From positions 39,388-103,387 of the forward strand of contig JACCGJ010013906.1 in NCBI GenBank assembly GCA_013407085.1: DNA of 64,000 nt, given 5' to 3'. The first letter of the stretch is position 1. Every line of letters begins with the position of its first letter. The notes under the pieces were generated by a model. That model worked only from the letters and a program-made list of their open reading frames with translations, searched no databases and was not told the origin of the DNA. Position numbers and translations under genes: made by a program. This DNA is from Atriophallophorus winterbourni (taxonomy: Eukaryota > Platyhelminthes > Trematoda > Plagiorchiida > Microphallidae). Positions 21,833 to 35,100 of the stretch are shown in pieces.

Positions 21833-22329
21833 TTTATAACTACACGAGAAATGGTAGGCGGTGAGCTTGTTACGATAGACAGACGAGATTACTACTAATT
21901 GACGCACCTCCAGACCTATATGGTGTGTAATACCATGATTGTTTCGGTCGTGGCTGGTGTGATTGTCGTTCTCTGACAGATTAACTCGATTTCGTAATTC
22001 GTACGCACTTGTGGTTTTAAAAACCGCGCACGATTCTTAAGTTATTCATGATTTTTGAGATCCAACGCCATCTACAATGGGCCGCAGGTCATATGTATCT
22101 TCAGATATCCAAAAAATCTGGGTGTCTAAAAGGATTTCGTGTATAACCTAAACGACATTCATTCACCAAGTTCCTCCAAAATTCCGCGCAAGTATCTACA
22201 TCTATCAAGTGAAATCAAATTAAACTTGATCTATGTTCTTACTGACACACTTTGTCATACGAAGCTCCGGTGTCAGAAGCGAAGCGTTAACGAAAAACTG
22301 CTCCAATCCATTCATTAGAAACATGTTTC

Positions 22330-24740
22330 GTATTAATATGATTCCCTGATTGGCCACAAACATTACCACTACACTTCCTATTCATGTTGAAATGTGATTA
22401 TTGACCAATGGTAATGAAAACTAATCAACAGGAAATATTTTCGATTAAATAACCAGAGATATTTTTGCAATTATGGAAATCAAGAGCATAACAGGTTTGA
22501 ACTCTTGTAATAATTATTTTATAGATATTTGAATTTTAAATATTGAGCATACAGTGAGTTGCATTTTATACAATAATATCTAAACCAATTATTATGTAAT
22601 CAATGGAAAATGTTGTGCATACTACCGTGACAAAATATCGTATACATAGTTACTGTAATCGACGTAATATGTGAAGTTTTGATGATAGAGCATTGTTCGA
22701 AATCTATTCACAATTGTTGAACGGTAGCTTGCTATATAGTGAGAATTTTGTATTCCAACGTTGATTTCGATCAGAAGACGAATCTAATGAACTTCGACTT
22801 TTTTATATTGTTACACTTACAGTTAAACAAAATCATGTTCCCAGGAATCATGGATGTTTTAAAAAAGTATTCAAAATAAGTTTACTACTCAAGGTGTTTG
22901 AGTAATACAAAGAAAAAATTAGTTCGTTATCCGTTCCAATAGCATGGGTGACACCTTGAGGACAATAGGGTTCAACAGCGCAGTTCATGCTTCGCAATTA
23001 GGAAAAACGTTCAATTAAAATGTTAAATGCAATCAAAATGTAATTATGTTGACCAGTACTCTCTTTTAAATTATGAAAATAGCACTGGTGATAATTTGTG
23101 ATGAATGAAGCTGTGAATTTCGAGTATCGGTGAGGAAGACCTCAGAAACAGTTTGAAGAATTTCGAAATTCAGATTGATTTCAATAAAACAAAAGTAAAA
23201 TACTAAAATTAATATTTAATACTGGATGTTGTTACGAAGAATGAAATGAAGTGTCATATTTTCACGAAATCATGAATCCGGTTATTTTGCCGCAAATATT
23301 CAAACACTTCAAATTTGAACATATATATTTGTGCAGGAATAATTTAATCAAGTTACAATGCCCACATTATCATTATCAATCGCATCTTCATCTTCACGCT
23401 AGTGTTCATGCTAAGTATTATAACGAAAAAAGAGCGCTTGAGTTACAGTTTAACTTTGCACAAAAAACTCCACATGCAACCACACCGACCTCTTTTGTTT
23501 TCGCCTTGAAGTTTGCAATCGATATTCTGCGCATGGATCTCTGAAATTCCGGTATTTCCTGACGAAACATTAAGGTGGACTTTGAATAATGAGTCGAAAT
23601 TATCGAAATCCGTGTGTGCTGTTCGGTTTTTACATTTTGTGCAAGCAACGTTCGCGTTTTATTCTTCGTGCTCAAATATCACCGTGAATTGTGTCATGAG
23701 TTTTATTGAGTAAATGGCTTGCACCACCTTAGACGGAATGGAATTCTCACCAAGATAATCAATTTGTTATTGATAATATAATAATATATTAATTTCATAA
23801 ATCGCAGTAATTTCAACAGAAATTTTAAATTATATATTTGCAATTATTTCGCTTCAGTATCCATACCCACTTCTCGCGTTGTAACCCGTTAAACACGAAA
23901 TTAAATTATTTGCCTAGATCCGATAGGGCATTGGGATTGGACACACTTGATAATTTAGTTCAAAGGGACGCTTAAACATTTGAATACAAACAAAATGTTC
24001 GTTCTTTTGTAGTTACATTCTAATCAAACAAACTACAAATAAACTACTGCAACCGATGGATTTCCTCTGTGTATATTTTATTCCATGGAATTTCGTCATT
24101 TTAACAACTAGAGAGGCACAATGTAACGATTCGGTGGATTGGGAAAAATAATTCTTTTCAAACTTAGCGCTTATCAAGTACAATTCTCAAAACTAAAAAA
24201 CGATCATGATATCAGTCAACCCTATTTGTCCGAATACAAAGAATGTTTTTGCAAACTATCTTTTACTATAATCATACATCATGTCAACCCGAAATTCTTA
24301 CTGCACTTTTTCTCAAAATGATTTAAATGAATTTTCAGTCATCGTTTTGCAACTAAACAACTGATAAAATTTCTGAAACAATCTTTCACTGCACATGAAT
24401 AACATTTCAAATTATTTCAATTGTGAATGCCTATGTACCACATCAGCATTCAAGCAAATTGTAATCTGCCCTTTATTACTAGCCAGCTTATAATTGGTTC
24501 AGTGAATGCGATTTAAACCTGAACTCTGTTCGTACTGATATCTTAGACAGACCAGACCTATGATTTAGATGCGAATCGTTGCCAAAAACAGTTCTAACTG
24601 ATTCGTGAAAGATTATTTTCAGTTCATATAATACCGTTTGCCTTCGAGAAAAATTCTTTCAAATATTGCAGTGAACTGGCTAAATATACGTTCAAATAAT
24701 TTCGTTGAAGCGTCTATTACATATTGAACCTATTGTGGGT
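22330..24740. other. No gene or element recognised
   Basis: Very AT-rich intronic DNA. The open stretches at 23,251-23,713 overlap on both strands and show no protein motif. Confidence 0.45.
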
Positions 24741-24744
24741 AAGC

Positions 24745-25060
24745 GAATTAACAAATGGTTATCTGCATTCGAATATTGCTATAAAACGCAAGCTGAATTC
24801 ACTAAGACCTCGCTTGCTGGGTCATGTGAAAGATCACGACATTGACCCTACGAAATGTGATGAACTCGCGATTGACTGCCTCACTTTGGACGCATTGTAA
24901 ATCGTCCTCTTCAGGCTATGGTAAAGCGAACTTTCTCTCAGCTGATAGAAACGTAGAACACACCGCTAATCGTCCGAGTAAAGCATAACGTTGTGAGCTC
25001 TGCGCCAGAGAGATTGTTCTACCCGAATCGTTGTGCAGCATAAAATCTTCATAGACTTGC
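24745..25060 (+). mobile_element. RTE-type LINE C-terminal fragment, very degenerate
   Basis: Plus-strand pieces LRPRLLGHVKDHDIDPTKCD and ELAIDCLTLDAL resemble the LGHV to KxLDIDPxxWExLxxDR stretch of RTE ORF2. Internal parts between them are deleted. Confidence 0.5.
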
Positions 25061-27002
25061 TATATACATCCACGGTCGATATTGACCAAATTAGGCAAAT
25101 AACAACAGCGATTATTAGCTGGAGAAATTGCACCTCTTACAAAACCATCATCGCCCAGATCTGCCACCAGTCTAAACCCTCAATAATGTGCAATAACCAC
25201 CTTGTGCGTGTGATTTATTAGCTAAAAATGGACAGACCCCGCGTTCCGATTCCACAGGAGAGGTAGAAATGCTAGTAGCAGTTTTGGGAACTGAATACTT
25301 GTTTAGTTCACTAGTGAGCTGTAAATAAGATATGCAAATTAATGGTTAATACTCACAAGGTATTCGAATATGAGGTGTATGCTCAGTTTCAAACACTGTT
25401 TCTATTATGGAAAACACTTCCATACTAGCAGAAAAACTATAAACTGGATCAAATGATGGTAATGCAGTTGTTTATTCTAGTAAAACTGATTCCTCATTTT
25501 CACGCCAGTATCATCTCGCCATTGGATTATTCGATGTAATACACAACACATCTCAGTCTAGTCCTTCATGATGGATAATTAGGTAACGTGAATCAAACTT
25601 TTATCTCATGTAAAGTATATTGTTCACCAAAATAATATAAACTAAATGCCACACTATCCTTCCTGCTATTATTGAACATCTCTTATACATGTAAAACCAA
25701 CTTGACACTGATACGGAATGGATTTGTTGATTCTGTCTAGCTTAGGGGTCATAAACTAAGGAAAAAGATTCTGAGTAAAAGCGGTCCACAACAAATGCTG
25801 CACTTGAACGCATAATATCTCATTTTAAGTAGGGCTCGTGAATATTTGCACTACTGTCTCTGCAAATTCACATGCATACACGTGAAGAGTACATGAAAAA
25901 ATCACCTCCAACTTACAGTAAAACTTTACAAATGTGAATTTCTTATATTTAAACCCCAAAATGTTTCGTTGGATGTTGTCTGGCATACGACTGCCTTAAA
26001 CATCTAAGGTGCAATTCGAGTGCCTGTTCACACCGAAACACCAAATGACTTTCACCCATGGTGTTTAGCCCCATGCAAAACAAACCTCATCAAATTTAGT
26101 CTCCTCTTCGCTTGGGGGTGAGCGCGAAACTGGCGATTTGAAATAGGACTGAACAGAAACATCTGCCGTTGAGAGTTGATCACCAAACCCTTTCTGGAAT
26201 ACATCGAGACAAATTGACTCAAGGTCAGTGGGTACAGCTGATATGCAACGATATGAGGTGATTTGTGCAAAGGAAAACCGAGAAGGTGAAACTAGTGCGT
26301 AGTGTGTTCAAAAAATGGTGTTTGTGACCTCGTGATAGTTTGAGGTTAAAACATTATACTCGAATAAACTCCAACCTGTTACTCCAATCCAAGACTTTCA
26401 AGCATTAACTAAAGTCAGCTGAAAAAGTTGATAGATTTGAACCCATTCCGTCACACTTTGCGTTCAGTTGATAGTCAAAGACCAGTTTTCCGCAAAAAAA
26501 CCTGATGGAGTCCAGTCACTCCATTTTAGGGAAAATTAATAATTGAACTAACGAAATAAAAAATGTGATAATTGACACCCGTTATTTCAAACAGCCGATT
26601 TGAACGGATTGCGATTTACTACGAATAGAATTAATTGAGACTTGATAACCGGTTATAAATTTCTATCAAACAGTTAGAATGAACCAGAGTGTATGATTGA
26701 TGTTTAATCTGGTTTCGTTATCAACAAGATGAAATTTGGCGTTTGTTTAGACTCAAATCTATTAAAAACCAATTTGTGGATATTATCCGCTATCCTCCCG
26801 CACTTTAAACGCGAATAAGGGATTCATGGATGAAGCAAACGGTCCTGGTTAATATTGAATACCAAAGTAATGATTGTTTAGCAACCGTGCAATTTTCGGA
26901 AATTTCGTGTAAATATTTGAACCGCCGTGTGAATACACCTTGCCATTCGTTCTACAAAATCACCCAAAGGGTTCACCTTTTTTTACCCAATTTAAAACAT
27001 AC

Positions 27003-27065
27003 CGGCGTTAGGCTAACTGGACTTAGTTCCGCTTGAGATGGTCGAAATTCTTCGGATACTTCTTC
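27003..27065 (-). CDS. Putative QRICH2-like exon (small, in-frame)
   Basis: Candidate minus-strand exon of 21 codons, phase 0 at both ends. The acceptor is ggaccacaaccag before GAAGAAG, preceded by a pyrimidine run (ttacttttctg); the donor is ACGCCG followed by gtatgt. It encodes EEVSEEFRPSQAELSPVSLT plus P, acidic and then Pro/Ser rich. It fits in frame between the exons at 33,554 and 21,236. The support is splice sites, phase and low stop density only; there is no family match, so it is less certain than the others. Confidence 0.5.
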
Positions 27066-27069
27066 CTGG

Positions 27070-29080
27070 TTGTGGTCCGTATCAGAAAAGTAAATGGTAA
27101 GAATTTGGCAGAATAATTTTTCAAAAACATATTTGGAAAAATCGTAACTTTCATGAAATTGGGAAATTTTATTGAATCCATCCATTCAGAAAGGGTGCCC
27201 ATCAAGTAATCATTACCAATGTTTTCGCGTCGAATGAGAAAAATTTAATTTTTTATACTACTTCAGAATATATAATATATCCTTTGAAATTTGATGAAGA
27301 AGAAGAAGATGATCACAAGAGCTTTACATGATTGAACAAATTTTCAGCAAATAATATCAATTTATCCAAACAAGTTCATTCATATTGGAAAACCAACTAT
27401 TTTATTCCCATTAAACACTCGATTGTATGCATTTAATGAAAATAGGGGGCATGATATAATGCTATTAAGATCGATTCACGAAAGAAACAGTTATCCATGA
27501 CACAGGTGGGAACAAGCAGAACTCAACAACCTGATCCGATTGGATTTTCAATTAATTTTTAGTCCAATCATATAGAAAATGAATCGCAATAACCGCATTT
27601 CAACTTCATTAAGAATTGTTCTTATCGAGGCACACTGACTCCAACATACAACCTCAAGATCACAAGTAGAAGAGAACGTAATGGAATTAACAAATTCTCC
27701 TTCAAATTTTCAAATTTACGAAGTATTTACGCTCTGTTACATGGCAATTCAAGAAAACATATATAATCTATTAATCCATCCTATTGAAGCTGAAATCAAC
27801 GTTGATAAGAAACGCTAATTAAGGGCGAAAAAACCGAAGCCAATCTGGAGCATCGATCTTGCTTTTATAAATTTATAAACTACTTATTTGTAATTAATTA
27901 CTTTCAATAAAAAGCAACCATGGTGCACTCACTGGAATATTGCGAAAATATGCCAACAGTCACCGGCGATACATTGCACTGATTGTAGGACTTAGCTTAG
28001 TCCCTACACGAAACTAAATTTCAAATTATAAATGAGGATTTATCCTCAATTGTGCAATGCCCAGCTCCTCAGGATGTCAAAATACTTGTGATATGTATGA
28101 TGCATGATATTCCATTTCACCGTAAATATGCTCGATAATCGCTTGACACTCAAATATTTTTATATGTTACTGCATGCATGCAATTGTGAAGGCCAAACGA
28201 AAATGTTGTTTTAACGATCAAACATCTAAATACGCGTTGTTGAATTCTCGATTGTCACTAGCATCAGACCGCACGAAGTTCACCTGCAAGCATGATTCGA
28301 ATATTTCTATATTCGTTAAAATTCGTTGACTGGTTTCTCTCTTAATCATCAAATCAGATTTTGTATGCTCTGGTGGGTAGTTGAAGTGCAACTGGAGCGT
28401 AACGTGAATATAGTTATTACTAAAATTTTAACTAATGATTATGGAGGTTAACGGATATAGTTGTAAATTATGTATTGATCAGGTTTCACATACCGTAGTA
28501 GGGCTTGGCGTTAAACCAGTTGAATCCTGCTAAAAACAATATGCAGTTATAAATTTAGCTTCACCAAATTTACTCGAATCACCCCCATAGATTTCTAAGC
28601 TAAATTTGGAACAAGCAGCTAAAAGCTTAATGCACATTGAAATTTATCTGAAACAGAAAGACTCGAGTGTCAGCATTTTGCTTATTCGGGTTGAGTAGTT
28701 CTCACATCTATTTAATGGAGCACGATTGGACACAAGCGGAGTGTGTGTTATCTATTCTCGAATCCGTTATGAGAGCAAGTTTTGCTCACGCTTGTAAGTA
28801 AATATCTTCGTAACCCAAAGTAGCAGCGTATGTATTCTCTACGTTATTCTGCCGTTAGGAATTGTGTAACCCTTAGTGAATTGATTTTAAAGAAACAGTC
28901 AAGAACTTTCATGCTGAATAACAATGTGTTTGCCCCAGGTTACTGCAAGTCATTAGTGCATCCGTTATAGACACATACCTGAAGCAAACAAATTCACCAA
29001 AGCACATTCGCGACAAACATGCCAGCAAACCATGTCATGGCTGACATCAAATTTCTCTTCCATCGAGCCGCATGGATCGA
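27070..29080. other. No gene or element recognised
   Basis: AT-rich intronic DNA of the minus-strand gene. I found no exon with matching splice signals and no transposon coding. Confidence 0.45.
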
Positions 29081-29084
29081 AATA

Positions 29085-29940
29085 TGAAATTGCGATTTAT
29101 TAAACGCTTCTGAAGCACGCTTTTAGGACGAGAACAGAAGGCATTTACCAACGCGCGCGAAGTGATGGCAACCTTTTCAACCTGAACCTGGTGGAGAACT
29201 CGAATCAGGGCACCGGATGTGCTAATCCGTGACCTGCTTTTTGCCGAGGATGCAGCTTTTATTGCTCACTCCCAAGAACACCTCCAGTTACTAATGGACT
29301 GTTTTTCGTCGGCAAGAAAAGACTTTGGTCGAACAGTTAACATACTCAAGACCAAATTCATTGGTCGAGGGATTGTATCGCCTCCAATCATTACTGTTTG
29401 AAAATGTCAGCTTGGTTCAACCATTGCGGATAACCCTCTCGCTAGACACGGAGATTGATACGCGGATTTACAGAGCAGCTACCATTTTGTCCCGATTGAA
29501 CTTTCGAGATTAAGATAACCTCAAGTTGACTGTAAAGACACGGATGAGGGTGGTGGCTTGGCTTCGAACACAAAATGGAAAATGGTCGTATTTCGAAAGA
29601 TTTACTCTATGGTGAGTTGAAATCACGAACTCGACCATTGAGAGACCGCACCTGCGGTACAATGGCGTTTGCAAAAGGAGGATGAAAGCTCTTGGCATTG
29701 ACCCGTGCGAGTTGGGAAGAACTTGTTTTTGACCCTCACATTGGAGGCATTGTGTAAAGCGTTTTCTGCAAGCTTAGGATGAGCACATACAGCTCTTAAT
29801 TGCTAAACGCAGATCACGCCGCTGGCGTGCAACTGACGCCGCTCGACTGAGTTTTACTTATCGTTGCGAGCGTTGCGGAAGAGATTGTTCCTACCGACTG
29901 GCACGGATCATTTTGTGACTGCGCTGGTGATTTTGAACTT
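29085..29940 (+). mobile_element. RTE-type LINE reverse transcriptase fragment, catalytic site mutated
   Basis: Plus-strand RTE ORF2 from the RT palm to near the end. LIRDLLFAEDAAFIAHSQEH (29,222-29,281) carries the catalytic box as FAED instead of F/YADD. Then come NILKTK, SLDTEIDTRIYRAATILSRL (about 29,430-29,505), MENGRISKDLLYGELKS-like coding in broken frames (about 29,570-29,620), and the C-terminal region to 29,930. Several frameshifts and stops are present. It is close in sequence to the minus-strand copy at 49-50.2 kb. Confidence 0.75.
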
Positions 29941-29957
29941 TTAGGATAGCACTCCGT

Positions 29958-30600
29958 TTACTTTAACACGCGCGTAGCGATTTGACGTGTAGTCGCACAA
30001 CCATTGAAAAAGTGCCTCACATATATTGTTAAACGTATCAGTTTTTGGATAAGCAAATTGTGATTGACTCTGTCAAAAGCCTTAGAAATGTTTAAGTAGC
30101 AGACCTGAATGCAAGAAATTCTATCCAACTCGTTCGTCCTGTCGTCTAACGCTATGAGAGATTCGTTAGACAAGAGCGATGAGATCGAAATACATGCTAT
30201 ACGTTCCATGACCTTACCATTACCAGTCAATAGTGTGACGGGACGATAATTTGCACGGTCAGATCGGCAGACTCATTTTTAGAGAGGCGTAATCACGCCG
30301 GACTTCCATTATTTCTGTACCACTCCATTAAGCATCGAATAGTTAAACAGGCTGGAAAGCGGTTCACAAACATTACGCTAACTTAGCCTGAGCACAGAAC
30401 CTGAGCACCTGGAGATTTTCAGACTTTCAGTTTGAAAAATTGACTTGCGACAATCTCTTAATTAATCAAAATTTCGCCCAATGTATCGATTTCCGTGTCG
30501 TCTGAATACTCACAACGTTCCACTGAAACAAATAGCACGAACACTTTAGAGTAATAAACTGCGAGAGCATTTACGGTGTCCAGCGGTCTCCATGAGTTTT
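29958..30600 (-). mobile_element. CR1/I-type LINE reverse transcriptase fragment
   Basis: Minus-strand RT fingers. Pieces EPLSSLFNYSMLNGVV and WKSGVITPL (about 30,270-30,360) lead to ANYRPVTLLTGNGKVMERIA (about 30,170-30,260) and CYLNISKAFDRVNHNLLIQK (about 30,040-30,110), the usual FLDFSKAFDRVNH motif. The catalytic YADD box is not included and stops interrupt the frame. Confidence 0.65.
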
Positions 30601-32520
30601 TCACCATTCATCATTCATTCGCTCTCAAATTCTTGCAATAAACGGGAATATGGCCAAATTTATCGGATCACAACTCCATGCAAGAAATTGGTTAAGCGAC
30701 ACTCATGCAAGTCTTGACTTTGCGGAACACGGGTAAATAAAAGCCGCTAGCAAGTGAAACGAAGGATATTCGCACAGGTGCAATAAGCATAACCTTGAGT
30801 GCAATACAGTAAAACTTGCTTCAATGTGCTCACGCAGGAAAATGTATGTCATGGTGTGCGAATGAAAATTTATCGAAAAAGATCACAGTTTACAAACGTT
30901 TCGGAAAATAAATCATATTTGCAATAAGATTTGTTCACCACCGTTTATTATTACGCAACATACCAATTGTAATTTAGGCTCAGAAGGTTCTTGTGGAGGA
31001 GTTGTAATGAAACCCCAATTGGTACCCTAGGTAAAGCAGAATTGTAACGTAAATAGACTTATTCAATAATCACAAGTTCACCATTTCGGATTCCAAAAGC
31101 AAAGATTGCACCAAATGTTTAGATGTTTCTGTACGGGAATATGATTGGTAAAAACAGTTTTAGTGTGATTAGACAAACCAGTATTTGTAGATATGTGTGT
31201 GTCATTGTACCTGGATATTGCGTTCCAGTGCCCAAAATAGTCAACAGTCGAATTTTATTAGCCAGTTCTCCATGGTTTCACAGATCACAAAACACAAGCA
31301 TACTGTCTCCAACTGCTGAAGAAACACAGCCAGAACCAGGCCATCTAGAAAATCGCAGTCTCTAATTAAGGGGATGTGAAAACCATTGTACATTCTTCGG
31401 CTCTAAACTTTTTAACACAATATCCAGAATCGTTATGTGTTTCGGAAAATAAAAATGGTTCTTTTAACAACGAGATTCAAACAGAACTTTTCCGCTTCTT
31501 TAAATTTAAACAAAATTACACGTTATGTGTTGATTTGTGGACGGCAAACAGCCAGAAACCGTTTAGGGTTTTATGTTTAAGAAAGTGAGTACCACAATAC
31601 AATAAACGAGAGCCGTGGTTTCTACGTGAAATCGTCGCTGTAGACTTTGAGCTTTGTTGAACATCTAGTGCACAATGAATTCATATGTATCAACCTTCAT
31701 TCATCATTTTCTTTGTATTGCGCCTTAGCCTAAGTAGTGATATTTCGCAGGATTGAAAATTGGGAATTTCAGGTGCAGAGATGTGGGACATTAGAGATTC
31801 GTCACCGACAAGTGTGATTGGTTAAAAAACATGTGGAAGCCTCATGCATAAGAGAAAAAAGTCAAACCATTCGTTTCTCGTCTAAAAGAAAATGATTAAA
31901 GCCGGTTTCAGGTTGATATTGCCTTTTGTGCTCGAGATACCTGTGAGTGATTAGTGATGATAGATATGAGAGAATCACCAAACTGTGTTGCTGTGTGAAT
32001 TTCGACAGATTTCGATAACACACGTGCTTATGTCACTAAAAACATACCACCGATTTGCTTTCAACTTCTGGGATAACTATTGGTAGACTGAATGGTTCCA
32101 CTATTTCCTGAATTAACGGTTGAATAATCAAAGTTCGATGTTATAGAAAGATTTGACGTTGTTGATTAAAACAAGCAGATAAATATTTGAGTACTTTCAG
32201 CTGAAATAATATAAGATGGGAATAATGGACTTAAAAAAAGCTTTTATGAGAAATTAGAGACAAATGTCAGTACATAGTTGCATAACCTGTGGAAGCCAAC
32301 AAGCGTAAAATTGGTACATGTATAAAAAAAAACGAAACAATATTGAAAGTATATAGACTGTCCTGTCTCAATGTGTCATGTTGACATGGACATGTAATTT
32401 AAACTATATGCACCTGAGATATTACTGACAAATAGCTCTCAATAATAAACCTTCTACATAAATTCTTTTAAATTTACCTGAATACAAATCCTTAAACCTG
32501 CTCATTCACCTGCTTTTTTA
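30601..32520. other. No gene; two weak hammerhead-repeat remnants
   Basis: Mostly AT-rich DNA. At 31,298-31,375 a stretch ACTGTCTCCAACTGCTGAAG, followed by ACAGCCAGAACCAGG and GGGGATGTGA, is a decayed type A unit. At 31,535-31,566 GACGGCAAACAGCCAGAAAC is another. Neither has the CTGATGA core. Confidence 0.45.
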
Positions 32521-32523
32521 TGC

Positions 32524-32547
32524 ATCTATCTATCTATCTATCGATCG

Positions 32548-32589
<42 letters not shown>

Positions 32590-32617
32590 AGATCGATCGA
32601 TCTATCTATCTATCTAA

Positions 32618-32682
<65 letters not shown>

Positions 32683-32706
32683 AATCGATATATATATATA
32701 TATATA
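32524..32706. repeat. (ATCT)n tetranucleotide array with TA tail
   Basis: About 40 copies of ATCT, broken by ATCG runs at 32,541-32,550 and 32,588-32,601, followed by (TA)n to 32,706. Simple sequence, likely polymorphic in length. Confidence 0.95.
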
Positions 32707-33484
32707 AAACTTTGTGTATCATATTTTCTGGTTACCTCCAAAGCTATCTTTTCATTTAGCTCGTTATTTGTGTATTCACCTACTAATCTATGATTCTATA
32801 TTTTCACCACATATAACTACTTGTTATTAGTTTTGTGTTCTCTCCAAATTATATTTGAAATCACAAAAATTCTTTGAATTTGACCATTATTCAATAGCAT
32901 GTACTCACACAATTTCCATGTCATCGCACACATTTATGTGAATCTATTAACAAAGCAATCACTCTTCAAACAGTTCAAGCAATACTCTTGAATTTATCGT
33001 ACTCTGTTTACAGTTCAAATAGAATCTCTTTTAAACAATATTCAACACGTGGAATATGGTGATGAGGAAGACGTGCATAATTGGTCGGTCTATAAATTTT
33101 ATTCATTTTAAATATTAACAATGATATTAGTGAGCATGAAAAGAGCAAACTGCAAAAACGATACTAATTAACAAAACATATTGAATAATAATGTTGAATA
33201 ATATTGAACAATATTTTCAAAAAATTATAATATGCTTATTTAATACTCGTTTCAATAAATCAGAGGATAATGAAATTTAACGTGATATTTCCTTGTGCTT
33301 TCAAATATAATGCACTATTTTTTCAATAAAATATCATGCAATTAAAAAATGCACATCCTGTACACTACGATTGTAAGTTGAGTCAGATAAATAAAATTTA
33401 TTAACTATATGTGCTTATATGCATATGATTCCGTGAGGGGATACAGATTGTAGATTTGTGTATACGATGGTTACTGGTATTGTA

Positions 33485-33503
33485 ATATATATATATATAT
33501 ATA
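33485..33503. repeat. Short (TA)n microsatellite
   Basis: Nine or ten TA repeats, with a second TATA-rich cluster following to 33,518. Confidence 0.8.
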
Positions 33504-33553
33504 CTATATATGTATATAATTTTCTACAATCATTCATGCGTCCCTTATATTAC

Positions 33554-33670
33554 CTCTTCTTTATCCATAGCGATGTCGGTCACCATTTGTTCTAGACTTC
33601 CAAGACGTTCGTAAATATCAGCCAATTTTTCAGGCTCAAAGACGTTCTCCGGTTTCGCTACATTCTGCTC
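33554..33670 (-). CDS. QRICH2/DUF4795-like protein, exon
   Basis: Minus-strand exon of 39 codons, phase 0 at both ends. The acceptor is tattctttacag before GAGCAG; the donor is GAAGAG followed by gtaata. It encodes EQNVAKPENVFEPEKLADIY then ERLGSLEQMVTDIAMDKEE, with a helical second half. The LADIYERLGSLE part parallels LADMLRRLGNMS in the exon at 35,678, suggesting an internal repeat. Confidence 0.83.
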
Positions 33671-33819
33671 CTGTAAAGAATATAAATAATTGTCCTCAAC
33701 GGGAAATAACCACTGAGATTCTAAGCTGTGGCGAGCATATAGCGGTTACAAACCTACATTCCAGTGGAATTCCTTACAATACGACGCCGCAACCTATTTC
33801 GTGATGATATCAATCATCT

Positions 33820-34120
33820 GGTTGGTTGTGATTCTGTATTCGAACATCGTGGTTCATTGTAATAAGCCTACTTAACAGCGGCATACAAAAATATATATGT
33901 TTATCAATATACCACTGATTCAAGGTTCAGTGAATCTCATCATACTGTCTCCACTTGATGATGGCTAACAGCCAGAAACCGGTAGTGATGTGTAAAAGAT
34001 GAGGATGTGAGCACCACACATTAGTCTTTTATAAGCGTCTTGACCAAGAATAACTTTATGAATCTCTATTGGAAAATCGTAGTTCTTTCTAAGAATCCTA
34101 TTTAATGGTGGCATGTCTGA
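33820..34120 (+). repeat. Hammerhead repeat, type A, one unit plus partial second
   Basis: First unit from about 33,826 (TGTGATTCTGTATTCGAACA), with the ribozyme region at 33,945-33,995, then the next unit start (CTTGACCAAGAATAAC) at about 34,040 and the block up to 34,117. Period about 235 bp. The core reads TTGATGA (first C changed to T), so this copy is probably inactive; stem II GGC-TAACA-GCC, GAAAC and ACCGGT with GTA are retained. Confidence 0.7.
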
Positions 34121-34429
34121 CCATATTTCAAACAGAGCAGCAACTCACTCACATCGATAATAGAGTAAAATTGTTTAAATTGTCTCACTACTGTGTGGTG
34201 AAATTGAGATCCAATTCAGCGCTATTGTGCATCTGGAAGATTTCTCATTTGTTATAATCATCTGGATTCAGCTTGTTAACTTCAACATGACAATAAATTC
34301 AAAGCAACGTGAGGAATTAACGAAATAGTTGTGGCCGGCACAGGTTAGTAGAAAGCAATTATGTGTAACATGATTATGCTAGTGAAATCAATAACGTACA
34401 AATAGGTCTTACAAATTACTACCGGGAAG

Positions 34430-35100
34430 TTGATCAACATTATACAACCGAGATTAGCAACAAATGCAAATCTCGAGCTTTCGAGTGATATGAAGAACAC
34501 CATTCTACGGCAAAACACAAGAGCAGAAAGCGCCGAAAAGTTCGATGACGACTATTGCAGACTCGTAATATTTCGGTCCAAGCAAAAACATTTTCAGACG
34601 TATGGAAAGACGGACAACGTCAGCCGTAATCGAACGATATGTAATTCGTCACTGTCGGTCAAACCAGCCCATGGTGGCGAGTGCTTGAACTGCACCAGTT
34701 GGCATGATATGGATTGACAAGTCACATCAAAGTTACAAGCAGGGCACTTGTTTGATTTGTCTATATAACATATGCGTGAGTTTCTTTATTTGTCTTGTGC
34801 TGAATGAACGCCATTGACCAATCGGCTTTGTCGTGTTTCGGGGGTGAACGCGATTAGCGTTGGACAGGTTGACCTCAGGGCTGAATCGAGCCCCAAACGG
34901 TGTGTCAGTGTGCGGCAGGGGGCGTAACGTGGATCTTCATGACCCAAATGTTGCGATACTTGGCCACATGTTTGCCAGCTGCCATATCCGGACTCTCTAC
35001 CCCACCCGATACCCTAGGACATGATTCCCGACACTATTTGACACAGCGAACACTCAATGAAAGTAATCACGACATTTTAGCCTGAAGTAGACAAACGAGA
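34430..35100 (+). other. GC-richer island with long open stretches, not recognised
   Basis: This stretch is clearly richer in G and C than its surroundings and holds two plus-strand open stretches, 34,430-34,717 (with CLNCTSWHD) and 34,900-35,085. Neither matches a family I know and no convincing splice sites frame them. A decayed transposon or a lineage-specific exon are both possible. Confidence 0.3.

Noticed and set aside
23251..23713. Three overlapping open stretches on both strands
   Set aside because: No protein motifs, no splice signals, and all lie in a very AT-rich interval where chance open frames of this length are expected.
31123..31588. Two adjacent open stretches as a small secreted protein gene
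   Set aside because: They coincide with decayed hammerhead-repeat sequence and have no splice or start context.
32524..32706. ATCT array as a CRISPR or satellite locus
   Set aside because: The repeat is four bases with no spacers; it is a simple microsatellite.
34430..34717. Gag-like zinc knuckle in CLNCTSWHD
   Set aside because: Only two cysteines and one histidine are present with wrong spacing, and no pol coding is nearby.
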